Origin: Nipponacmea schrenckii
Taxonomy: Eukaryota > Mollusca > Gastropoda > Lottiidae
Direction: 5' to 3'
Assembly (NCBI GenBank): GCA_030562195.1
Contig: CM060200.1
Location: 6,076,001 to 6,140,000, forward strand
Length of the DNA: 64,000 bases
The position numbers and the translations under genes were made by a program. The notes below the pieces were generated by a model. The model was not told where the DNA came from and did no database searches. It was given only the letters and a program-made list of their open reading frames with translations. Below, one piece after another: positions 12,901-24,605 of this stretch; position 1 is the first letter of the stretch; each line of letters begins with the position of its first letter.

Positions 12901-15900
12901 CTTGTTATTTACCATTGCCATGATGGTTATTTATCATAGTCATGACGGTTATTTATCATAGCCATGCTTGATATTTACCATTGCCATGACGGTTATTTAT
13001 CATTGCCATGATTGTTGTTTACATTAATAAACATTATGTAATGATGATAAATAAGTATAGTCAATTGTGATAAAACCATTTCATCATGCTTCATGATTAT
13101 TTTGCAAAAAAAAGACTTTGTATGATGGCTGCACATTCAGTTATAATATAAACTTGAATAAAGAATTTCTTCAATAGCACTCAGCTTTCAACTGAATTAT
13201 ATACACATAATTAAGTTTAAGTTTTCCTAAAGTACTGTTTCCATTTCCACAAAACAGTTTCCTCCTTTAGAAGCAAATATTTCATGAAGAAATATTCTTT
13301 TCTCACTTATTATAAGTCAGTAGTTTCTAAAACAATTGATCCACAATAGATGTCAATGTCTGTATTGAAGGTACTTATATCTGTATTGAGGGTGCTCAAA
13401 GAACTGTTTCTTCTGATGTTCTCTAGTCCATAGTTCACAGGTAGCTTAGGTTGTTTATTACATCTCACACATATCATTATAATACGTTTTAATTCCTCTC
13501 GAAATTTACTTCCACTTAAACAATATAGTATGAAATTTAGAGAATGATTAGCGTACATTAAGATATCGGTTATGGCAGAGGCTAAACTGTAATTGGCCAG
13601 CAAATCATAATTTATGCCGTTATCTTCTTCGTAAACCATATCAAATATGTACGGTCGTATGATTACCAGTATAGTTTTTGGTGAAGAGGTCAATAGAAAA
13701 CTAATGGAAACTACCAGTAGCATCAGAGTCAGTTTAGTGTTGCTGTAATTTTTATACACAAACCATGATGTTGGTGTACCATTTCTAGAGGTCATTGGTT
13801 GTAGAGATGAGCGTCTCTTTACTGCTTTATGATGATCATAGATGATTAAACCATTGAAAATTACTAATATTACAAATGGTAGGAAACAATAGACCGTAGC
13901 ATCTAACCATGGCCAAACCATCTCTAAAAATTCTTTCTTGTGTTCCTTTATGGCTTGACAGATTCCATCTTCATTGATAGTGACGGTAAATAAATAGTGC
14001 ATGGTAAATCCTATTAATAAGAAACACAATAACAGCATGACTTTCTGTGTTCGTCTAATGGTTGAATACCTGTGTACCATCAATGGATAGTGAATCACTA
14101 TATATCTATCAATCGTCATGGCAACCAAAATCCAAGCAGCCATTGAAAAACTCCAATAACACATAAATGAAATAATTTTACATATCTCTGCCGATGTGTT
14201 TATCAAGTCATATCCCATGATGTAAGATAACCAGGTTCTGAGACAAGCACAGAATAAAACAGAGGTATCTGCCACAGCCAGTGCTGCCATGTAGTAACAT
14301 GTTGATGATTTGATCATTGATGTCCTTGTCATGACCAAAACACTTAAAAAGTTTCCAATGGTACCAAGTATAAAGAGTATAGGATTAGTATAAATACCAA
14401 TATTCTGTGCCATTTGATATTGACTATAAGAAGATAGTTCTGCTAAGATATCAATATATCCAGGTGTGGTACTATTCCAAACTTCTGTAACATTATATCC
14501 TGGAGTTGATTTCGAAGTATCATCCCAGTGGTTGTCAGATGTGTCATTTAATTCCTGATATTCTATATTTGGTAATAAAGGTTGGATGCCGTTGAGTCCT
14601 GAAATTCTTTTCATACTTGGTAATATCATTGTGAGTCCTCATTTGTTGAAATTAAAGAGAAATTGGTAATCAACACATTACATAGAGTTTCAACTCCATT
14701 ATGATCATTTTCCACTATGATGTTGCATAAATGTATTGCTGAGAATTTAGCATCTGTTTTGGATTTTGAAGATCATGTCATAATATGATTTAGAATAGAT
14801 ATTTTTAATTTTTAGTACTCTTTTAAAACTTGAAGTGTGAAAGCCAAAGATTTATGACTGGATGATGTAAGTTCTTGATATCTGTGACTAGTGTTATCAT
14901 CATGTGATTTGACCAAGGACCAATAAACTTTTCTCCTCAAATCTCTGTATTTGACCCAGTTAATTTTCACCCTGATATTTAATGCCATTTTATTTGATAA
15001 TTTGCATAAAAAATCAACCTTTTTATGACATCACTCAACTTGTACTATAATTTGCAGTAGAGAATAACTAAAGTTTTCAGATCGATGCTTTAACTTCTTT
15101 CAGATTTTTTGTATGTCTCATTATTGAATTTACCATGCATTTTTCCAGTCTACCTTAATATTTTGTTACCTTTATGAGATAATGAATCTGTGTAGCAAAA
15201 TAATCAGAAAGTGTTTGTGACTGTGAGCCTTATAATAGGTCATCTTCAGAATATCCAGCTCTAATACTCTGCTTAGCAGTATTCTTCTAATTTGTTTATG
15301 GAATATAATTTAAACATAAGTGAACAATTCAGATACGATTTAATAGCTAAAACTCATAATCTAATCAAACGTCTTTGATACAAGAAAAGTGTCTAATGAT
15401 GTCAAGGGATGAGACAAAGTTAGTAAGAGCTATCTATTGTCAAGATGATGAGAAGTAGGTTAAGTCTGTAAGGTAGAAATAGGGACTGGAATGATGGTTC
15501 AATAGATTATCTCTATTAAACCAATACATGTACTATTACTCATCTCGTGTCACTTTCTGAATTTAAGGTCAAGTAGAAATAAAATGGAGTTTTATGGCTG
15601 AATGAAATACAATCTAACAGCTGGTTGATCATATGTTATTTCACACTAAATCAATGAGTTGTCAACCTCCCTTTCTTGTAGGGCTCAGCATGCGATTATA
15701 ACAAGCATCAAACATAGAAATCATGAGAAAACATAAAGCAAATATATGTTTGATTTGTGGAAATCTGATATTATCAAATCAATATAATAACAATATGATA
15801 GTTTTAGATACAGAGCATGGCCATTAACATAACTAACTTTACATTTATGTAAATTTCCATCATTCCAATTTCCTGTGTGTTGGTGGTTCTAGAGAAAGTT

Positions 15901-18900
15901 ATACCAGACTATGATGTCTTTTACTTATAGCATAAGATAGTTCCAGGCTAAATGCTATGTTATGTTATAATACATTCTATGTTATGGTATAAGACATGCT
16001 ATGTTATGCTATAAGACATGCTATGTTATGATATAATACATGCTATGGTACATGCAACATGATACTATGTTATACAACATGATTCTGTGCAACATGACTT
16101 GAACAAAATTATATTTTTATTTTCAGTTATATAAAAGTTTGTGTGACCTATTAAAGAGTTATCCTGAATTAATTGAAGATTTTGCTGGATTTTTACGGCC
16201 AGAAGAAGCTGTAGAATGTGATTGTTTTAGTATTAATCAGGAATACCAGCGTGCTAATGAATTTCTTAGAAAATTAGAGGTACATTTTCATATTATTTTA
16301 CATTTATTGTAACTTTTTAATCAGCTGTCAGCTGTCAGTATTTTTTAAAGGTGAAAGGGACATATTTGCGTGATTGTTATATTCTGTCACAAAACTCTGT
16401 AGTCCTGCAGTACTTTTAAGAATTAAAATCTGCTGCATTATAAATATCAAGACTTACAAGCTCATTTCTAAGAAGCATTTAGTTTACCACTGATATTTGA
16501 ATTGTATTTTATTGAAATGTATGATGGTATTTGATAAATGAGTTAAACATTATTTCTAGATAAATTTTGAGAAACAACCAACACAGTTTCAGAGAATTTT
16601 AAGATGTTTTGATAAATGGCAGAAGAATGTGAATAAAACTGGTGATTTATTAAAAACACAGATTAGATCATTATTAAGAAGTTCTCCTATATTGTTACAA
16701 GAGTTTGATTTGTTTTTCCCTGATGAAAAAATACCTGATTGGTAAGAAATTTTTATCATCCTTTTCAATGTATAGCCAAATGTATCATCCGTAATTTTCT
16801 ATATTACATTATGCCCAGTTATAATTAATTTTGCACTTTTAAACTTTGTGTATGGTAAAGTTATATACTGAGGGCTGTTTTGAGGCTTAAGAAACGTTGA
16901 AGATGTTGTCCTTATTTGTATATCACAGTCTTACCTTGTGCATTACAATAGAGTAGAAAATTTATATATTTAATTGTAATATGTGATGTATTTTGTTACA
17001 TAGGCAGCTTTATTACATAGAGTACTTATGATGGGTCAAATCATAGCAGAGCTAGTTCAAACTGCTTAATTAACAATTAGTACTTTACGTTTTTAATCAG
17101 ATCTTTTAAAACAAATTCAGTTTGATCAAGTGAGTACATCAGAGTAAAAATCATTTCATGTAACATTTATAGTGTTTTTAAAATGAAAATTATGCATACT
17201 GCCCCTTAACACAAAAGATCAAAATTTGTTTCAAAGTGCAGTTTTCAGTATTCATGTATTGCATTATATTTTTAGCCATGCAGAAGATTTTGAAGAAGTT
17301 AATCTATCTGATAATAGTGATAATGAAGATGATGGGTTTGAAGAAATAGACATACCAGCAGAATATGATACATATCGTACTAAAAGATGTCCTTGTGATT
17401 GTCATAAAGATCCTAATGATACTAAATTACAAGCTAGACTAAAACATTGTTATGATTGTTGTTTGAAGGTAGGCCATCTTTGAATTTCTTAAGAACAAAG
17501 AACCCCAGTGTTAGACTGAGCAAATGTCACAAAACATATTCACTTTATGTATTGTATATTTGTTGTATTATGCTCAGATATTTTCACACTAGTGCAATAA
17601 GTGTTGCTTTGCTAAGCATGATTGATTTTGAGGGTGTTTCTTTCAGAATGTGGATGGTGGGTTATATTTTCAAACTAGTAAAAATAAACTACAGCCAGTC
17701 AAAGTTGTCTTCCATAAAGTACCAGCCGAATATTTATCTGATGACTCTCCACCAATAAATGTAGAGTCACCAACATCTCCTACTGACAGACCAGGTGATA
17801 AATTATCAATAGAGGATAAAGAAAATGAGATGTCTCCACCATTGTCATCTGTTACACAGAATACAGGAGAATCTCCTCTCAAACACTGTTCATTAAAGAA
17901 AGCTAAGAAAATGAAGGTAGGTTTAGGTTTCAGAACTTAATTTTAGAAAAACTTGCCACATTGCACACCAGATTGCATCACCATATTCACCAGTACAAAA
18001 AATGTGTTACGATATACCATTTCTTGGCATAAAAATCACTATACAAATGTAATATTTGTAATAATTAATAATTTTCTGCTTTCATTTCATTAGTATAAAC
18101 ATTTCAGCAACAATCAAGGGTATTCTCTATTAGTCTTTATGGTGTCTGGGGACCGTTTTCTGCTATAAATAATTCTGTAATTTCTATTTTAGTTGAAGAC
18201 AGACAAAAATAAACCAGGAGAAAAGAGATTTTTATCATTAAATGAAATAACATCACCAGTAAAATGTAGTACTAGTGATAGTAATTTAGCTGGTAGTATG
18301 GATACAGATACTATTAATGTTACCAATACTATACCGTCAACTACACTAGCTACTATACCTGTACCAACTTTCACTACCGAGGACAGTAATATCAGTTTAT
18401 CAACCTTACTAGATCCTAATAAAACTGTGAATATAAATCAAGATAAACCGTGGGCAAATATTAACGAAAATTCATCGTCAGATCTCTTGGCTAAAGTTGT
18501 TAAAAGAACAATAGGCAATATAGTTACAAAACCATATTCTATTAACGAAAATTCCACTGCAGATCTACTAGCGGCAGCTTTAAAAGAAGCAGAAATTCAA
18601 AGAGGTGATGTGTCCATGGATTCTAATTTTTTTCGAATGATGAACAGTCCAACTAAATCACAAACTGCAACAAGTGTTAGTGGTTCCCAACTTTCATTTC
18701 GTGGAGCTTTAAACCCTATGTATTCAGATTTACTGACTTCTAATGTTAATACTCAAATACAAACATATAGTCAAACTGTGACCACTGCTAGCTTAGAAAC
18801 GCAGACCAATGTAAATCCTGTGCCAATCAACTCTTCAGAGTTATCTCCCTTGACTGGAATATCAACTCATACCTTACAATCATCTCCTTGTGCTATGAAC

Positions 18901-20094
18901 ACGTCTGTGAGTCATGTGAATTTTCCAACTGTGATGTCTGAGACAATCATTACCAATCAGACCCTAAGTAAAAGTGACAGTGTGCTGGAAGATGTAGATA
19001 GTGTTCAGAAAGAGAAGTCTGTATCTGATGATGTTACTTGGAGTAGGTAAGTAACCTGACCATTGTCGAAGTTTCTAAATTTTACTATGCATGTACTTTC
19101 AAGCATTTCGACTTTAAGGGTTAGCCTTCTTTATCATACTTCCCGTGACTGGTTAGTTAATAAGGGTTAATAATACCATCTCAAATACATCTCAGGATAC
19201 AATGGGGTTAAGCCAATATTTGAGAACAAAAATCATATTTTAATACTGTGAAATCTTTATTAATTTGATTATTCTCAATTACTAAATTAATTCTAGCAAC
19301 ATATCACTATATCCACAATAATGAACACTTTTTTACCCAAAATAGGGCAAGCCAAACTGAGGGTGCATATATTTTTTATTGCAGTGACATCGTGCATGTA
19401 TATTATTACAGTGACATCGTGCATGTATATTATTACAGTGACATGGTGCATGTATATTATTACAGTGACTTCTATACGACTTTTATATTTTGTAGAGAAA
19501 TGGATCGTATCATATTAGAAACATGTCAGAATGATGGGGCTAAACCAGAAACATACCAGAAAATTTCACAAAAACTAGTCACAAAATCACCTGCAGAGGT
19601 AAATATTATTTCATTTCATGTTCCGTATACTTTTCACAATATGAATCTAGATCTCTTGGACAAAGGCTTTGTAATTATTTGAAACATGGGAGTGTGGCCT
19701 GCCCAGTTTAGTGCAGGGAATAACACTGAGACTACTTATATCAAAACTATGTTACCAAGTTTACGTATAGCTGAACATTATACATGTAGCTGGACATTTT
19801 AAATCAGTCTCTAAGATTCAATTACCATCAAAATTATTCCAATTCAGGCAACTAAAAAAGGCAAACCCAAACACAAATTGTTAGAATAATTTCTTAGCAA
19901 GCCCCTGCTTACCAATGTATAGTTCAAATTTATGTTAAACATATACATGTAAACAGGGTAAGTGAAGACACTGAACTGTGGCAATATTTATATCAATGGT
20001 TATATTTCAGATAACAGAAAGATTTAAAGTATTAATGGAGTTATTAACAGATTCTCATGAGGATGAAGATTCAGAAGAAGAAATGACAGAATAA
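2508..20094 (+). CDS. GON4L: GON-4-like protein (GON4L/udu/mute family), 27 coding exons
   Basis: Nuclear chromatin/transcription cofactor; vertebrate relatives work with YY1, SIN3A and HDAC1. Exons: 2508-2737, 2976-3186, 3588-3746, 4139-4252, 4674-4802, 5038-5142, 5451-5649, 6110-6241, 6612-6696, 6902-7022, 7198-7284, 7538-7772, 8086-8224, 8524-8674, 9341-9457, 9671-9724, 9886-9932, 10215-12032, 12278-12392, 12610-12747, 16127-16279, 16560-16741, 17276-17468, 17647-17916, 18193-19046, 19496-19598, 20011-20094. They sum to 6225 nt, in frame throughout, giving 2074 residues (human GON4L is about 2240). Order: acidic N-terminus; family block with NVKNILRHVITN and EPKMTRSKMKEV (141-200); RRTRSKLPL (about 325-334); FTSSQFLILQDQIRRHIQL (481-499); RIKNL region (649-699); Ser/Thr/Pro-rich middle (772-1377); PAH-like repeats (1417-1573); Cys cluster (1575-1638); C-terminal SANT/Myb domain (2008-2065). 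The start was chosen as the first ATG without an in-frame stop after it. Exact splice sites are inferred from consensus and phase. Confidence 0.93.
10215..12032 (+). other. GON4L: GON4L exon 18: long low-complexity central exon
   Basis: A single 1818-nt exon covers residues 772-1377. It is rich in Ser, Thr, Pro and Gln, with basic patches near the end (SPKKRVSPKVTRLKRG and ISPTKRAANQIKRKAAK) that could serve as nuclear localisation or DNA-contact regions. An acidic tract (about the last 60 residues) closes it. The sequence is probably disordered and poorly conserved outside close relatives. Acceptor TTCAG|GTCC and donor ATAAG|GTAAAC were used. Confidence 0.85.
12850..13022. repeat. Short tandem repeat around GCCATGATGGTTATTTATCA
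   Basis: In GON4L intron 20, roughly six imperfect copies of a 26-28 base unit with the core (T)TGCCATGA(T/C)GGTTATTTATCAT lie head to tail. Copies differ at several bases, so the array is old. Confidence 0.7.
13310..14629 (-). CDS. Intronless rhodopsin-class (class A) peptide-type GPCR
   Basis: A 439-residue seven-transmembrane receptor in a single exon. The extracellular N-terminus (1-78) has N-glycosylation sites at N28, N46 and N52. TM1 (about 79-100) carries GN, TM2 (111-133) has LAVAD, TM3 (151-173) ends in DRY at 174-176, TM4 is about 196-217, TM5 about 238-264, TM6 about 299-324 and TM7 about 345-370. TM7 has NHSLNFILY, with NFILY in place of NPxxY, followed by a helix-8 segment (SKFREELKR). 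C150 and C224 form the expected disulphide pair. The CWxP motif of TM6 is absent (TSSP instead). The overall look is that of FMRFamide-receptor/GPR139-like neuropeptide receptors expanded in lophotrochozoans; the ligand is not predictable. It lies antisense within GON4L intron 20. Confidence 0.9.
   Translation of the reverse strand: MILPSMKRISGLNGIQPLLPNIEYQELNDTSDNHWDDTSKSTPGYNVTEVWNSTTPGYIDILAELSSYSQYQMAQNIGIYTNPILFILGTIGNFLSVLVMTRTSMIKSSTCYYMAALAVADTSVLFCACLRTWLSYIMGYDLINTSAEICKIISFMCYWSFSMAAWILVAMTIDRYIVIHYPLMVHRYSTIRRTQKVMLLLCFLLIGFTMHYLFTVTINEDGICQAIKEHKKEFLEMVWPWLDATVYCFLPFVILVIFNGLIIYDHHKAVKRRSSLQPMTSRNGTPTSWFVYKNYSNTKLTLMLLVVSISFLLTSSPKTILVIIRPYIFDMVYEEDNGINYDLLANYSLASAITDILMYANHSLNFILYCLSGSKFREELKRIIMICVRCNKQPKLPVNYGLENIRRNSSLSTLNTDISTFNTDIDIYCGSIVLETTDL
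15953..16050. repeat. 22-bp tandem repeat (ACATGCTATGTTATG unit)
   Basis: About four copies of a 22-base unit built on CTATGTTATG(G/C)TATAAGACATG, ending about 75 bases before GON4L exon 21. No coding potential. Confidence 0.75.
19384..19465 (+). repeat. 27-bp triplicated unit carrying acceptor-like AGs
   Basis: Three near-identical 27-base units (GTGACATCGTGCATGTATAT + TATTACA) sit immediately upstream of GON4L exon 26. Each ends in TATTATTACAG. With the preceding TTGCAG there are four AGs at 19384, 19411, 19438 and 19465, all in the same phase as the normal acceptor at 19495. The extension frame is open as far as exon 26. Confidence 0.85.
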
Positions 20095-20275
20095 TAACCA
20101 AGATTTCCTCTAGTTTTAGAGGATCCACAAGCATATATATAATGCTTGTCTCTGTGAGATTAATGAAGTATTAATTAAAATTTTGATTGTTATTCAAATA
20201 TTGGCTAATAGACTCGAACCTTTGGGTACACTAGTCCTATTTAAACAGTTGTGCAGGGTCCATCAAGCAAATAAA
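20095..20275 (+). terminator. GON4L 3' UTR with poly(A) signal
   Basis: AATAAA at 20270-20275 lies about 176 bases after the stop codon. A further AATAAA-like hexamer occurs near 20794. Cleavage position is not determinable. Confidence 0.55.
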
Positions 20276-20916
20276 AAATGTTTTAAAGAAAGAATTATTG
20301 TCTTAATGGGCTATAAAAGTTGTCATTTTGATCTAGCTCATGATAAAAAATGTTATCTAAAGATTTGAAGTACCTTATTAATATGTATATTTTGCAAGTG
20401 AATCATATTTTGACTTTTACTATAGTAGTGTATGTTATTGACTTTTGTACACCTTGTTACAGTTATTTCTATATAATATGTCTTTTCTATATAAGACCGA
20501 GTCCCTAGAAAAGACAAGTCATCAGTTAATTTTTCAAACATGGATAATTCTTGAATCACATAGGTGTAATAGCGGAAATTTTGACTGGATGCTGTGAACA
20601 CTGTATCTAATTAGCTTCACTAAATTCCTGTTTCTAAAACTATGGAATGATTGGTAAAACTGATGTAGAGCCTTTGCCATTAATGAGAGCCAGCTTACTT
20701 AAAATTCAAAATGTCACATGACACTCTCTTTGGTGTTTGACCAATCATATTACTTGAGCATTAAAATAAGCTAAAGTTGATAAAGTTGTCTAGAATAAAG
20801 GTTAGTTTTAAAATGAATTTCAGTACTTACTTCCAGATTACAATTTTTGTCAAACTGTTTGTTTCAGTAAAATTGTATGTATGTCTTTTCCAATTATTTT
20901 AAATGGACAATTTACT

Positions 20917-21535
20917 AGTATGTTCACATGTACATGTGGACGGGACAGCCCCATGAAAAATAAAAATGTAAATTACTTTAAAGAGGTAAGACACTCCTAG
21001 TTTGTTTACTTTAACCACCACTTCACCATCAGCTTAAAATATTAGTAATAAATGATCCTGTGCATTATGTCTTTGATTTCTTACTATTAGGTAATAATTT
21101 TTTACTCCATTGGGTATGAAAATTTATTCAATCAGAGCTTATTTAGTCTAGTTATTCATAATGTTTCTCTCCAGATTCACGTTTTTCAGCAATTTTGGGG
21201 TATGGAATGTTAAATAGACAGTAGGTAGTGTGCACGGTCACGTTCATTGACCTCAATCTCGTCACCAGACCATCTAGTTTACACTAGTCTTGTTAGAGAC
21301 AATTATTATTTATGTGAATTTTAACAAACTCGGAGTGTCCTACCTTTTACTCTTATTATACATATCAGTCGACCGGCAAAAATCTCAAATGTTGTTTGTA
21401 AAAACGACTTTTTCTTCAAGTGAAAACAATTGAAATAAATGTTTATAAAGGAAATGAAACAAAATTTATATTTTTCATGGGGGTTCAATAGGCACCTATT
21501 ATAGACTATCCTGTCCACATGTACCTGTGGTGCTG
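20917..21535. mobile_element. Foldback/MITE-like element with long imperfect inverted arms
   Basis: The left arm (20925-21010) reads ACATGTACATGTGGACGGGACAG ... CCCCATGAAAAATA ... GGTAAGACACTCC(T)AGTTTGTTTA. The right arm (21323-21530) contains the reverse complements in reverse order: AACAAACTCGGAGTGTCCTACC, then ATTTTTCATGGGG, then CTGTCCACATGTACCTGTGG. The arms are interrupted by different insertions, and no ORF lies between them, so it is probably an old non-autonomous DNA element. Target-site duplications were not identified. Confidence 0.5.
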
Positions 21536-22665
21536 TGTTATTAATATCCTGTCCATGTATATTGAAATAACTAAGTTAAATTATATTGTTATAAAGAAAT
21601 TATTGGTATTGTTGTTTGAATAATGAATGTTGTGAACATTATCACTTATAAAGTGAATGTGACAATTAAAACTAATGTTAATATAATTGGTTTTGCTAAT
21701 GCTTAAAGGAGATTTTTTCCGAAGATTCCCATTTGCTGCATTGGCCCTGTGAGCCATTCTAAAGGTCATTCTGGAGATATTGTACTGATAAGCTCAATAG
21801 ACAAGCACATGTAGTCAGAAATGGATGTAGTATTATGTGAGAAGTATCTTTAAAGTAGAAAATTAACTACTGGTAAAGAGAATCATTAAAATTATTGTTT
21901 TTAAAGTTGGTGTGATAAACATTGCCGAAGCACGGTATTGTCAGATGGGATCCAGATGAGTAGCCTATAAAAACACAGAAATCATAGAAAATATTCTTTG
22001 AATGATGTAGACCCAAGGTTAAGACATCACATCTTTGTCAAATTTTTAATCACCAAATCCCAGAATCTAGTTGCCATCCAATGCTTTCCAATTAATATTC
22101 ATGTGAGGCTCAAGTCAGTACTATCCAGTCTTGGAATATACACCAAGGATCTTAATATGTAGCATCTAATACTTTATATATCATCGGGCATCTTAAAAGT
22201 CGAGCAAACGTTCGAGCTATAAACCATGTCATGTGTAGGGCTTGGTGGAATAGAAATTGTCAATTAACACGATGTTTAGATAATCAATACTGACCCTTTC
22301 AAAGCTTTTTGTAAGCTTTAAGGATCATAATGTTGAAAAACACTTTATAAGCACTTTCCTTTTTGTGCCATTTTTTGCCTTAAGTTGTCTTCCCTTGAAA
22401 ATAGTATGTACCCTATTTATCAAAAATTATGCGACTAAAACGTAATCAAGTTCCGTATGTTTTTGAACTATTATTAAGTCCGGGGTCGTGGACTATTCGT
22501 ATAGCACAGAGGACAACATCAGATATTCCCATAATTAATTTCATAATTCTATTATATTTTTAAGCGTCACGAAAAGTGGGCCTACATTGGTATCTATAAA
22601 CAGTACAAAATAATACCATTTCATCTCAGACTTCACAATAAGTGATCTTTTTACAAAGTATTTCC

Positions 22666-22852
22666 GCGCGCCACTTGGGCTTTGGCAATGCGCCACAAGT
22701 CTTTCGAAGGCAATTGAAAGATAATTTTCTGAAGTACCACTTAGGTAAAAGATAGTAAGCAAGAAGCACCACTTATCAGTTCATTTTGTTTTTTATATTC
22801 TCTCAAGACATACGCCCTAGCGCCACTTTGGCTGTGACAATGCGCCACAAGT
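22666..22852. repeat. Paired GC-rich 33-bp repeat upstream of furin
   Basis: The unit GCGCCACTTGGGCTTTGGCA + ATGCGCCACAAGT occurs at 22668-22700 and again, with few changes, at 22820-22852. Each copy contains two GCGCCAC motifs. The GC-rich CpG-bearing units stand out in AT-rich DNA about 1.8-1.9 kb before the furin ATG. Confidence 0.65.
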
Positions 22853-23199
22853 GGCCCGTGCGCCGCCTGTTGAGAAAGCATGGTCTTGGGTATTCTAAAG
22901 GTTGCAACTTGATGAGCCCCAACCCCAAAACTGAGGTTTTACTAAAATGGGTTTTTAATTAGCACTTTCCAAACGAAATCAGTACGATTTGATCAAGTAG
23001 AAAAACAAATTAGATTACTAAATAACCTAATTATATCTAAACGTTTCTTATAGTACAACTTTTGTATTTGCTCTTTTAAACAAAACATTTTACCACAAAG
23101 CTATTGGTTTTCTTTTTTTTTTCTTTTTGACACAAACAAGTTCAAAGCCTTTTTACAACGTCTTTTTAATTTGAATGGTTACGTTATAACTCACCACTA

Positions 23200-23391
23200 G
23201 ATGGCTCTCCTTTAAAAGGTCAATGTCATTTAGCTCCGTGTTGATTTGTTGGTCTGTGACGTTATTCGTTCTCTCTGGTCTACATAACTTGTACAAAATT
23301 AAAAGGCAGCCGAGTGATGTTTACATTAAGTGAAATGGATTAGTTGAAATTATAGAATTAGGCTGTTATCATCTAAATCTATAAGGATAAA
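23200..23391 (+). promoter_or_regulatory. Probable furin promoter and first (5' UTR) exon
   Basis: A CpG-containing patch includes a CRE-like half site (GTGACGTTATT, about 23257-23267) and ends at a strong donor (GGATAAA|GTAAGT, around 23391). The next good acceptor, TTATTGTAG at 24540, opens an exon that contains the furin ATG. The 5' structure is inferred from these signals only. Confidence 0.4.
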
Positions 23392-24605
23392 GTAAGTATT
23401 TAAACTGACGAAACACACCCGCACCCGTTAACTTTGTGTCCCGCTGCGCTGTCAAAAATCCTGTATCTGAAAACGCATCTTTGATAATGTTGCCACCAAT
23501 GACCAACCCTAATAATAGAAAATTCGGTTTCAGTGATAATACCACACTTTAAGCTTTAGCAAAGGCCTATGGCTAGATCAAGGATTTGTCCATTCTGATT
23601 TATTATACACTGATAGTGATGAATAAGCTTAAAAGATAAAACTTTTTTTTTTATTATTATGATTATGTAGGCTTACAGTAAAATACAGTAACAGTAGATC
23701 TAATTAGCCTAATTGTAGCATCTAATAAATTTGAAACTAGCTTAATTCAAATTTCAAGACAAAGTATGAATCACGGGCAACTGATAATGTACTTTGTTGT
23801 AAGTATTGATCAGCCTGAAAACTAAAAATGAGAGTTCCGATTGTTCTTGTTTTAAATGTGTTAGCCTATTTATCAAACATTTTACACACACTATGAACAA
23901 TAATGGGTTGAAGGAAAATGATATAGATCTATGAGATCTGTGCTTCTATTTAAGTTAAATATTTTTTAATTGTCTTACTCTGAACTTTCTTAATGTACCA
24001 TATCATATACTGGTATGCTAAATCAGGTCCTGTTTTATTTAGAAATTTATTTCAACTAGGCCTACAGTTAGAAATAAAAATTATTTAATTTCTCCTTCTT
24101 ATGTATAGTAGTAAAAGTCCTTATAACTTTCAAATTGTTAAAAATCAGAAATTCCAAGACAACATTTATTTTAGTTTATACAGCTTCCAGTACAGGGAAT
24201 TTGTATATCAAATTATTTTGTTTCATAATTTGAAATATATTGAATTATATAGCTAAAAATAAAAGTGGAATTGTGCACCAAATTACACAACGGTGTATAT
24301 TTTGAAATACTGTATTATAATAAGGTTAAGCTTATGGTGAAATTTTATTTAAGATCACCATTTATAGAGTGGAAATTTTTAATCATCCAAACTGTAAAAC
24401 TTTAATGATCATATATGTTTATAATTTTTTTTGGTAAATTTTGTAAGGTTAATTACTTGCATAAGATGATATCAGATGGACATGCTTAATCAAAACTATT
24501 GTAAATTAAAGGTTATTTTATATTACAATTGTTATTGTAGTTACTGAAACTGGTTATTAAAGAAGATAAATTCAATCCTGACTTTTGGCTGGTGTGAACA
24601 TCCCT

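Larger units (their letters stand above)
12610..17468 (+). other. GON4L: GON4L exons 20-23: PAH-like repeats and Cys cluster
   Basis: Exons 20-22 encode two paired-amphipathic-helix-like units (RDTAFAQAYMHQVKETL... and LYKSLCDLLKSYPELIEDF...FLRPEEAVEC), matching the part of GON4L/YY1AP1 that resembles the SIN3 PAH fold. Exon 23 adds an acidic stretch followed by a compact cluster, CPCDCHKDP then KHCYDCCLK, with 6 Cys and 2 His in about 30 residues. That spacing could bind zinc, but the exact ligand set is a guess. The 3.4-kb intron between exons 20 and 21 houses an antisense GPCR gene. Confidence 0.85.
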
